Source: an uncultured Cohaesibacter sp. (GTDB lineage Bacteria > Pseudomonadota > Alphaproteobacteria > Rhizobiales > Cohaesibacteraceae). From it: a DNA stretch of 64,000 nt. Location of the stretch: contig NZ_OY781091.1 in assembly GCF_963676275.1 (NCBI RefSeq), forward strand, positions 1,590,775 to 1,654,774, written 5' to 3'. The position numbers and the translations under genes are program-made. The notes beneath the pieces were generated by a model. It was not told the DNA's origin, did no database searches, and was given only the letters and a program-made list of their open reading frames with translations. Of the stretch, positions 57,565 through 64,000 are shown piece after piece. The first letter of the stretch is position 1. The number at the start of each line of letters is the position of its first letter.

Positions 57565-58646
57565 GTGCTGCACATCCGGCCCATCACGGGCGATCCATCG
57601 AGCTTATGGCCATTTCCAAGCAATGGGATAGCGTCAAGGCTCTCGATGGCGTCAATATTTCCATCCCGGCGGGTTCCTTCACCGCATTGCTGGGGCCTTC
57701 GGGCTGCGGCAAGTCCACCCTGTTGCGCATCATTGCGGGGCTCGAAGTGGCTTCGCAGGGCAAGGTTATGATCGGGGATGAAGATGTCACCCGCCGCCCG
57801 CCCGACAAGCGCGATTTGTCGATGGTGTTCCAGTCCTATGCGTTGTTCCCCCATCTTGATGTCGCCGAGAATATCATTTTCGGTCTCAAAACCCGCAGGG
57901 AACCGAAAAATCTGCGCACCGAAAAACTGCAGGCCGTGGCCGAATTGATGGGGCTTGAGCAACTGCTCCATCGCAAGCCGGGCGAGCTGTCAGGCGGACA
58001 GCAGCAACGGGTGGCGCTGGCACGCGCTGTCATTGCCGAGAGGTCCATTTGCCTGATGGATGAACCGCTTTCCAATCTTGACGCCAAATTGCGCCATGAA
58101 ATGCGTGTCGAGTTGCGCGCGCTGCAACAAAAGCTCGGCTTTACCATGGTCTATGTCACCCATGATCAGGCCGAAGCCATCACCATGGCCGATCAGGTGG
58201 TGCTGCTAAGAGCCGGGCAGGTCGAGCAGATTGATGGCCCTCGCGCCCTTTATGAGCGCCCACGCACCACCTTTGCCGCCCGTTTCATCGGCACGCCTCC
58301 CATGAGCCTGTTTGAAGCCTCCGCTCTGGGCCCCATGGGGCAACAGCTCGAAAAGAACGCAGGCACCAGTCTTCTGCTTGGCTTGCGCCCGGAGGCCGTC
58401 AGCCCGGCAGAGGATGGCCTTTTGAAAGCCACCATCGCGGCAGCCGAATTTCAGGGCGCCGACACCATGCTTGATTGCCAGATCGGCAATGAACAGATCA
58501 CCGTGCGCGCCTCTGGCCGAAGCGCATTTGTCGCTGGCAGCGCGGTTTCCCTTTCCTTCGCTCCTGAGGAGTTGGCCTTGTTCGACAAGGCAACAGGGGC
58601 ACGTCTCTTGAAGTCGCAAAAACTGGTCGAGACCCTGCGGTCCTGA
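57561..58646 (+). CDS. Ugp/MalK-type ABC transporter ATP-binding protein
   Basis: A 361-residue ATPase of the carbohydrate-uptake class 1 type. Walker A is GPSGCGKSTLLR (about residue 43), signature LSGGQQQRVALARA, Walker B ICLMDEPLSNLD and switch THDQAEA. A C-terminal TOBE regulatory domain runs from about 240 to 360. It resembles UgpC by position and context, powering the two permeases encoded downstream. It overlaps the DeoR gene by 4 bp. Confidence 0.93.
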   Translation: MSAAHPAHHGRSIELMAISKQWDSVKALDGVNISIPAGSFTALLGPSGCGKSTLLRIIAGLEVASQGKVMIGDEDVTRRPPDKRDLSMVFQSYALFPHLDVAENIIFGLKTRREPKNLRTEKLQAVAELMGLEQLLHRKPGELSGGQQQRVALARAVIAERSICLMDEPLSNLDAKLRHEMRVELRALQQKLGFTMVYVTHDQAEAITMADQVVLLRAGQVEQIDGPRALYERPRTTFAARFIGTPPMSLFEASALGPMGQQLEKNAGTSLLLGLRPEAVSPAEDGLLKATIAAAEFQGADTMLDCQIGNEQITVRASGRSAFVAGSAVSLSFAPEELALFDKATGARLLKSQKLVETLRS

Positions 58647-58699
58647 TCGATAACCAAATTCATATTTTACCGTCAAACAGGATGAAAAGGACCATATCC

Positions 58700-59980
58700 A
58701 TGGCTTCCAGCTTTCTGAAATCCACTCTGGCAGCAACGATGCTGTGCGCCGTCGCAATGCCTGCTTTCGCTGTTGATCTGCAGTTCTATTTCCCGGTTTC
58801 TGTTGGTGGCAAGGCTGCCGACACCATTCAGTCCCTGACTGAAGATTACGTCGCTTCCCATGAAGATGTGAAGATCGACGCGATCTATGCCGGTTCCTAC
58901 ACCGATGCGCTGACCAAAGCCATGACCGCCGCCCGTGGTGGCAATGCGCCCCAGCTTTCGGTTCTGCTCTCCACCGACATGTTCACCCTGATCGATCAGG
59001 ACCTGATCGAGCCGTTTGACGATTTTGTCTCCGAAGCGGAAGGCAAGGAATGGTTCGGGTCTTTCTATCCGGCCTTCATGCTGAACAGCCAGACCGGCGG
59101 CAAGACCTGGGGTATTCCCTTCCAGCGTTCGACGCCGGTCATGTATTGGAACAAGGAAGCCTTCAAGGAAGCCGGTCTTGACCCCGAAAAAGCGCCTGCC
59201 AGCTGGGACGAAATGGTCGAATATGGCCACAAGCTGACCAAGAAGGACGCCAATGGCAACGTCACCCAGTGGGGCCTGCGCATTCCGCTCGATGGCTTCC
59301 CATACTGGCTGTTTCAGGGTCTGTCCACGCCAGCCGGTGCAATCCTTGCCAACGCTGATGGCAACCAGACCGACTTTGCCAACCCGAAAGTGGTCGAGGC
59401 TCTTTCCTTCCTCGTCAAGATGGCCAAGGAAGAAAAGATCATGGAAGAGGGCGTGACCTCATGGTCGGCAACACCCAAGGCATTCTTCGAGCGTCAAGCT
59501 GCGATGATCTGGACCACCACCGGCAACCTGACCAACATCCGCACCAATGCGCCATTTGATTTCGGTGTCGGTTTCCTGCCCAAGCATGAGCGTTTCGGCG
59601 CACCGACCGGTGGTGGCAACTTCGTCATCTTCAAGGATGCGTCCGAAGAACAGAAGAAGGCCGCCGTTGATTTCGTGAAATGGATTTCCGCGCCCGAACA
59701 GGCCGCCAAATGGTCGATCGCTACCGGCTATGTCGCGCCAAGCCCGGCGGCTTGGGAAACCGAAGCCATGAAATCCTACGCCAAGGAAGTGCCGCAGGCC
59801 GCCGTTGCCCGCGATCAGCTCGAATATGCAGTCGCCGAGCTTTCCACCTATGAGAACCAGAAGGTGACCAACTTCCTCAATGACGCCATTCACGCCGCCC
59901 TCGCTGGCGAGAAAACGCCTGAGGATGCCCTCAAGGAAGCGCAGGACAAAGCTGAGCGCGTTCTGAAAAACTATCGCTGA
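58700..59980 (+). CDS. UgpB-like extracellular substrate-binding protein
   Basis: A 426-residue periplasmic binding protein. A signal peptide (MASSFLKSTLAATMLCAVAMPAFA) precedes the mature start VDLQFYFPVSVGGKAADTIQSLTEDYV, a form close to UgpB-type glycerol-3-phosphate/glycerophosphodiester receptors. ATG 58700 is chosen because AAAAGGA lies 9 nt upstream; ATG 58682 is possible. Later segments (WGIPFQRSTPVMYWNKEAFKEAGLDP) are typical of the family. The ligand is inferred to be a phosphorylated polyol or diester. Confidence 0.9.
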   Translation: MASSFLKSTLAATMLCAVAMPAFAVDLQFYFPVSVGGKAADTIQSLTEDYVASHEDVKIDAIYAGSYTDALTKAMTAARGGNAPQLSVLLSTDMFTLIDQDLIEPFDDFVSEAEGKEWFGSFYPAFMLNSQTGGKTWGIPFQRSTPVMYWNKEAFKEAGLDPEKAPASWDEMVEYGHKLTKKDANGNVTQWGLRIPLDGFPYWLFQGLSTPAGAILANADGNQTDFANPKVVEALSFLVKMAKEEKIMEEGVTSWSATPKAFFERQAAMIWTTTGNLTNIRTNAPFDFGVGFLPKHERFGAPTGGGNFVIFKDASEEQKKAAVDFVKWISAPEQAAKWSIATGYVAPSPAAWETEAMKSYAKEVPQAAVARDQLEYAVAELSTYENQKVTNFLNDAIHAALAGEKTPEDALKEAQDKAERVLKNYR

Positions 59981-60001
59981 TCCCGCTCGGGACCGGCTAT
60001 T

Positions 60002-60024
60002 GCGAGGGGGCCAGTTCCCCTCGC
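60002..60024 (+). other. Intercistronic stem-loop after the UgpB-like gene
   Basis: GCGAGGGG and CCCCTCGC form an 8-bp perfect stem with a 7-nt loop, followed by a T-rich stretch (TTCCTGTTTTATTTTG). It may be a partial terminator or transcript stabiliser that lowers permease output. Confidence 0.65.
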
Positions 60025-60066
60025 TTCCTGTTTTATTTTGCGATTGATCGCATGCGAGGTTCAAGG

Positions 60067-60936
60067 ATGAGACGCGACTGGATATATGCACTGCTGCTAT
60101 TGTTGCCGGCGATGGTGCTGCTCATGGGCTTTACCCATATTCCAGCGATAGAAACCGTCATCAGCAGCTTCTTCTCCACCCCCCATGGACGCCGACCGGC
60201 CCATTTTGTCGGGATCGAGAATTACCGCTATCTGCTTGAAGATGATGTCTTTATCCGTTCATGCTGGAACAATCTGATCTATTCCGCCATCACCATCCCG
60301 GCCTCGATCCTGATTGCGCTGGTCATGGCGCTGTTTGTCCATAGCCGCATGATGGGGCTTTCCTTCCTGCGCATGGCCTATTTCACCCCAACCGTGCTGC
60401 CGATGATAGCGGTGGGCAATATCTGGCTTTTCTTCTTCACCCCGAGCTTCGGTCTTATCGACCAGATCCGCTCCCTGTTTGATCTTCCCGCGCAAAACTG
60501 GATGGGCAACACCGATACGGTGCTCTATACGGTGCTGGTTGTCACGGTCTGGAAGAATGCCGGTTTCTTCATGATTTTCTATCTCGCCGCGCTTCAGACC
60601 ATTCCCGAGCAATTGCGCGAGGCCGCGAGGCTGGAAGGGGCAGGGCGCTGGACCTTTTTCCGTCGCGTAACCCTGCCACTGATCATGCCGACGACCCTGT
60701 TCATTCTGGTCAATGCCATCATCAATTCGGTTCGTCTGATCGACCATATTTTCATCATGACCCTTGGCGGCCCGAACAATGCGTCCAGATTGCTGCTCTT
60801 CCATATCTATGAAACGGCCTTTGAATATTGGGACACCGCTTCGGCCAGCGCGATGACCGTGGTCATCCTGCTTGTTCTCTCTCTGCTGGCCATTGGTCAA
60901 TTCTTCTGGCTTGATCGTAAGGTGCATTATAAATGA
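60067..60936 (+). CDS. UgpA-like ABC transporter permease
   Basis: A 289-residue six-helix permease of the sugar-uptake type. The N-terminus (RRDWIYALLLLLPAMVLLMGFTHIPAIETVISSFFST) and the EAA loop IPEQLREAARLEGAGRWTFFRRVTLPLIMP are clear. ATG 60067 is chosen for its GAGG Shine-Dalgarno at 60055-60058; ATG 60052 lacks one. The end overlaps the next permease by 4 bp (ATGA). Confidence 0.92.
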   Translation: MRRDWIYALLLLLPAMVLLMGFTHIPAIETVISSFFSTPHGRRPAHFVGIENYRYLLEDDVFIRSCWNNLIYSAITIPASILIALVMALFVHSRMMGLSFLRMAYFTPTVLPMIAVGNIWLFFFTPSFGLIDQIRSLFDLPAQNWMGNTDTVLYTVLVVTVWKNAGFFMIFYLAALQTIPEQLREAARLEGAGRWTFFRRVTLPLIMPTTLFILVNAIINSVRLIDHIFIMTLGGPNNASRLLLFHIYETAFEYWDTASASAMTVVILLVLSLLAIGQFFWLDRKVHYK

Positions 60937-61766
60937 CTGCTCAGGATTATACCCTTGCTGCCCGGCTGGACCGGGCCCTGTTGAGCTTTGGTGCCTGGCT
61001 GCTGGCGCTGTTGTGGATCTTGCCGCTGGCCTATGCGGTCTGGACGGCCTTCCATCCTTCAGCCTATGAAACCAATTTCACGCTCACCGCGCCACTGACC
61101 CTTGAGAATTTCCCCAAGGCCTGGGCGCAGGCACCCTTTGCCCGCTATTTCCTCAATACCATGATGCTGGTCGCCATGACGCTTATTGCTCAGCTGGTTC
61201 TGAGCACTTTGGCCGCTTATGCATTCGCGCGACTGAAATTTCCCGGCAAGAATATCCTCTTCACGCTGGTGTTGCTGCAATTGATGGTCACGCCCGACAT
61301 TCTGCTGGTCAAGAACTATGAGACCATGGCCATGCTGGGGCTGGTGGATACCATTCTGGCGGTCGGGCTGCCATATTTCGCCTCCGGCTTCTGCATCTTT
61401 CTTCTGCGCCAGACCTTCATGACCATCCCCAAGGAACTTGACGATGCCGCCCGGATCGAGGGCGAAGGGCTGCTTGGCACGCTCTGGCGGGTCTATATTC
61501 CGCTGGCCAAACCGACTTATCTGGCCTTCGGTCTGGTTTCCGTTTCCGCTCACTGGAACGACTTTCTCTGGCCCCTGATTGTCACCAATTCGGTAGAGAC
61601 CCGCCCGCTGACCGTCGGCCTCTCGGTTTTCTCCATGACCGAGTCCGGCGTGGAATGGTCCGTGATCAACGCCGCGACCCTGATGACCTCCGGGCCGCTT
61701 CTTGTGGGCTTTCTGCTTTTCCAGCGACAGTTTGTACAAAGTTTCATGCGAGCTGGTATTAAATAG
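60933..61766 (+). CDS. UgpE-like ABC transporter permease
   Basis: A 277-residue six-helix permease, partner of the preceding subunit. The EAA loop is IPKELDDAARIEGEGLLGTLWRVYIPLAKP, and WNDFLWPLIVTNSVETRPLTVGLSVF is characteristic of UgpE/MalG-like subunits. The tail QRQFVQSFMRAGIK is the common family ending. It starts in the stop codon of the UgpA-like gene and is followed 66 bp later by the isomerase gene. Confidence 0.92.
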   Translation: MTAQDYTLAARLDRALLSFGAWLLALLWILPLAYAVWTAFHPSAYETNFTLTAPLTLENFPKAWAQAPFARYFLNTMMLVAMTLIAQLVLSTLAAYAFARLKFPGKNILFTLVLLQLMVTPDILLVKNYETMAMLGLVDTILAVGLPYFASGFCIFLLRQTFMTIPKELDDAARIEGEGLLGTLWRVYIPLAKPTYLAFGLVSVSAHWNDFLWPLIVTNSVETRPLTVGLSVFSMTESGVEWSVINAATLMTSGPLLVGFLLFQRQFVQSFMRAGIK

Positions 61767-61832
61767 GACAAACAAACGAGTCGGCCTTTTCGCGATCAGC
61801 CAACAAGGGCCAGACAACAAGGAAATACAATC

Positions 61833-62654
61833 ATGGCCTCATTGCCAGTGCTGGGCGCTTCGCTCAATTATGATGAACTCGTCTCTCTGAAAGACTGGAT
61901 TTTCGAGAAGAACCGGACCATCGAATTGCAGGATTTCTGCATGGTCGACGTGCTCGACGATGATCAGGACGACCTGATCGGAGCCTATCGGGATCTGCTC
62001 GACGGTTTTCGCGGTCTGCATGGCATTCATGGCCCCTTTTTCAGCCTCGATCTGGCTGCAACCGACCCGCTGATCCAGCAGGTGGTGACCGTGCGGCTTC
62101 TGGATGCGCTCAACAAATGCGAGAAGCTGGGTGCAACCCATATGGTGGTGCATAGCCCCTTCACCTTCTGGCACAGCCTCAATTTCACCAATTACGGCTT
62201 TCTCAAGCCAGCGATCTTTGAAGCGGCACAAAAGATTCTGGAGCCGGTCGTCCAGCGCGCCGAGCAGATCGGCTGTTGCCTGATGCTGGAAAATATCGAT
62301 GATGCCGATCCGGCCCTGCGCTGCGAGCTGGTCGAGATGATCAATAGCCCGATGCTTCAGGTCTCCATCGATACCGGTCATGCCCAACTGGCTCATGGCC
62401 AGTATAAGGCTCCTCCGGTGCCTGATTATGTCACCGTGGCCGGTTCGCTGCTTGGTCATGTTCATCTTCAGGATGCCGATGGCTATGCCGACCGGCATTG
62501 GCATCCCGGTGAGGGTTCCATTCCCTGGGGTGGGGTCTTCAAGGCCTTGTCGGAGATACATGCCGCACCGCGCCTGATCATCGAAGCCCGCGACCGCAAA
62601 CAGCTGTTGCCTCAAACGGTCAAACGCCTCGAAGCCATGGGGCTGGCCCAGTAA
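61833..62654 (+). CDS. Sugar phosphate isomerase/epimerase-like TIM-barrel protein
   Basis: A 273-residue protein of the xylose isomerase-like TIM-barrel superfamily. Metal ligands are suggested by MVVHSPFTFWHS, LMLENIDDADP (Glu), VSIDTGHAQLAHG (Asp/His), GHVHLQDADGYADRHWHPGEG (His) and LIIEARD (Glu). It should isomerise or epimerise a sugar or related compound delivered by the adjacent Ugp-like importer. Substrate unknown. A strong terminator ends the operon. Confidence 0.88.
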   Translation: MASLPVLGASLNYDELVSLKDWIFEKNRTIELQDFCMVDVLDDDQDDLIGAYRDLLDGFRGLHGIHGPFFSLDLAATDPLIQQVVTVRLLDALNKCEKLGATHMVVHSPFTFWHSLNFTNYGFLKPAIFEAAQKILEPVVQRAEQIGCCLMLENIDDADPALRCELVEMINSPMLQVSIDTGHAQLAHGQYKAPPVPDYVTVAGSLLGHVHLQDADGYADRHWHPGEGSIPWGGVFKALSEIHAAPRLIIEARDRKQLLPQTVKRLEAMGLAQ

Positions 62655-62687
62655 GCCGAGGGGCTTTGGCTTCTTGACGCGGAAATT

Positions 62688-62717
62688 AGGGCGATGTGAG
62701 TCACACATCGCCCTTTT
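62688..62717 (+). terminator. Intrinsic terminator of the DeoR-Ugp operon
   Basis: AGGGCGATGTG and CACATCGCCCT form an 11-bp perfect stem with a 5-nt loop, followed by TTTTC. It lies 34 nt past the isomerase stop. Confidence 0.9.
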
Positions 62718-63079
62718 TCTTAACCAAAAGGCGTAAATCTTAAGGTGAACGGCGTCCTGTGTCCAAGAAATGTGCAGAAACAAATTTACCCATTGATGAC
62801 AAGGCCTTCTACCATCATCTGCGACAATTATGTCCAGTTTCTCCACAAGCTGAGCCATCGGGGCTAGTCTGTTGACTGGTCATATCTTGCAATCTTGGCT
62901 ATGACCTACTCCAACCAGTATGCTGCAGAGTTCTGTCGCACTATCCCCGCACACCACCCCGGCATACAGATTTGGAGCCCTTGGCTCGTGTGATCTGGAG
63001 TTGACCTATCGCTGATCTCGTAAAATCCCCTGAGCCTGATCGCTCCGGCCTCCTGTCCGGTGCCGTTGCAGGCGATGCA
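62718..63079. other. Region upstream of bioM
   Basis: No supported gene, though codons in the bioM frame look protein-like from 63006 without a start codon (IADLVKSPEPDRSGLLSG), so bioM might start earlier at an unusual codon. No biotin (BioR) operator of the TTATCTATAA type was recognised, nor a known riboswitch. Confidence 0.35.
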
Positions 63080-63841
63080 ATGGACCATGCCATCGTGCTG
63101 GACGGGGTAAGACACGATCTGGATGACAAGCCCTTTTTCCGGGATCTGTCTGTTTGCCTCTCCGAAAGGCGCATCGGCCTGATCGGACGCAACGGTTCGG
63201 GCAAATCCACATTGGCGCGCATGATCTCCGGTCTCATCGAACCGGCTGCAGGCCGCATTCACGTCCATGGGGTGGCGATTGCCAAGGATCGAAAGCGGGC
63301 GATTGAAACCATCGGGCTGATTTTTCAAAATCCCGACCACCAGATCATCTTTCCGACAGTGGAAGAGGAAATCGCCTTCGGGCTTGAAAATCTCTCGGGA
63401 GATCGCAAGCAGGCGCGCTCGGACGCGCGGGCCTTTCTGGATGGCTTCGGGCGGCTGGATTGGGCCGAACGCAGTACATTTTCCCTATCCCAAGGCCAAA
63501 GGCATCTGGTGTGCCTGATGGCGGTTCTGGCCATGCAGCCAAAGGCGGTGCTGCTGGACGAACCTTTCGCCGGCCTCGACTGGCCGACCACCAAGCGCCT
63601 TTATCACTGGCTTGATGAATTGGAGCAACAGGTGATATTGGTCACCCACGATATTGATCATCTGGAAAGCTATGACCGGATTCTCTGGCTCGAGAAGGGG
63701 CAGCTGATTGCCGATGGAGCGCCCGCCGACATTCTGCCTGCCTACAGGGAACAGATGGAACGACTGGTCTTTGCCGAAGATGAAATTTTGGGGACCGGAT
63801 TGTCTTTCAACGCCGTGTCCAAACCCGCCAAGGAAGGATAA
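63080..63841 (+). CDS. bioM: ECF transporter ATPase, BioM-like
   Basis: A 253-residue ABC ATPase of the energy-coupling-factor type. Walker A is GRNGSGKSTLARM (about residue 37), the Q-loop IFQNPDHQIIFPTVEEEIAFGLENL is diagnostic of EcfA/CbiO/BioM, the signature is LSQGQRHLVCLMAVL and Walker B is AVLLDEPFAGLD. The short length and the following BioN-like gene, as in alphaproteobacterial bioMN(Y), favour biotin uptake over cobalt/nickel transport. The S-component gene bioY would be outside the window. Confidence 0.8.
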   Translation: MDHAIVLDGVRHDLDDKPFFRDLSVCLSERRIGLIGRNGSGKSTLARMISGLIEPAAGRIHVHGVAIAKDRKRAIETIGLIFQNPDHQIIFPTVEEEIAFGLENLSGDRKQARSDARAFLDGFGRLDWAERSTFSLSQGQRHLVCLMAVLAMQPKAVLLDEPFAGLDWPTTKRLYHWLDELEQQVILVTHDIDHLESYDRILWLEKGQLIADGAPADILPAYREQMERLVFAEDEILGTGLSFNAVSKPAKEG

Positions 63842-63846
63842 AGTGA

Positions 63847-64000
63847 ATGCTGTCATTGACCGTTGAGCAGAAAAGCTGGATGCATGGCTTGCCTGTTTGG
63901 CTCAAGCTCGGCCTGCTTTGCCTTTTCACGCTGCTTGTCTGGCCTCTGCATGACTGGCGCCTGTTGCTGGCTGCCAATATCCCCGTTCTGATCCTGTATC
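63847..64000 (+). CDS. bioN: ECF transporter transmembrane protein, BioN-like (partial)
   Basis: The start of a membrane protein (MLSLTVEQKSWMHGLPVWLK, then LGLLCLFTLLVWPLHDW and LLAANIPVLILY) runs off the window after 51 codons. Its first two hydrophobic segments and position 6 bp behind the BioM-like ATPase match the EcfT/BioN subunit. Only the N-terminus is visible. Confidence 0.65.
   Translation, partial: MLSLTVEQKSWMHGLPVWLKLGLLCLFTLLVWPLHDWRLLLAANIPVLILY

Noticed and set aside
62906..63340. Minus-strand frame containing a CxxCxGxG motif upstream of bioM
   Set aside because: Most of it is antisense to bioM, and the single zinc-finger-like motif is isolated; it is more likely chance.

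Overview
The window reads as chromosomal DNA of an alphaproteobacterium, most likely a marine member of the Hyphomicrobiales (Stappia/Cohaesibacter-like). This is inferred from a complete Na+-translocating NADH:quinone reductase operon, a phosphonate-use cluster, several LysR regulators, oligopeptide- and Ugp-type ABC transporters and the overall protein style. No rRNA, tRNA, intact insertion sequence, prophage or CRISPR array was found. Most genes belong to recognisable families and are densely packed. The least explained DNA lies at about 5.1-6.15, 31.2-31.83, 40.9-41.3 and 43.4-44.0 kb.

Layout. 0-6 kb: the end of an L-lactate dehydrogenase gene, a DUF2062 membrane protein, a CDP-alcohol phosphatidyltransferase next to a PHP-type phosphoesterase, an orphan sugar-type solute-binding protein, and 1 kb of non-coding DNA with gene remnants. 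6-13 kb: a PAS-GGDEF-EAL protein, an acetyltransferase, a LysR/flavodoxin divergent pair, DUF1499 and metallo-beta-lactamase-fold proteins. 13.5-17 kb: an Aer-like PAS protein and a soluble chemotaxis transducer as two adjacent genes, then phosphoglucomutase. 17.5-21.6 kb: EamA, DJ-1/PfpI, MATE and LysE genes. 21.6-29.2 kb: nqrM and apbE (minus strand) divergent from nqrABCDEF (plus strand), which together supply the pump, its flavinylation enzyme and a maturation factor. 29.3-37.2 kb: a GFA protein, a GntR regulator, then sdaA and gcvP (glycine to serine to pyruvate) with a divergent XRE-cupin regulator. A five-unit tandem repeat of about 109 bp starts inside the 3' end of sdaA. 37.2-43.4 kb: a class A beta-lactamase divergent from an AmpR-like LysR gene, an acetyltransferase, DUF4424, an EF-hand gene with an in-frame stop, and a DUF533/TerB protein.

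The most coherent accessory system is at 44-62.7 kb. A LysR regulator precedes a five-gene oligopeptide-type ABC importer, which is followed by phnW and phnX (2-aminoethylphosphonate to phosphonoacetaldehyde to acetaldehyde plus phosphate) and a phosphonate monoester hydrolase. A metallophosphoesterase faces these genes. Past a 0.7 kb divergent region carrying a Pho-box-like repeat come a DeoR regulator, a complete Ugp-like ABC importer and a TIM-barrel sugar isomerase/epimerase. I infer that the cluster takes up and dismantles phosphonate esters or diesters, possibly phosphonolipid head groups, to recover phosphate and carbon. The window ends in bioM and the start of a bioN-like gene of an ECF transporter.
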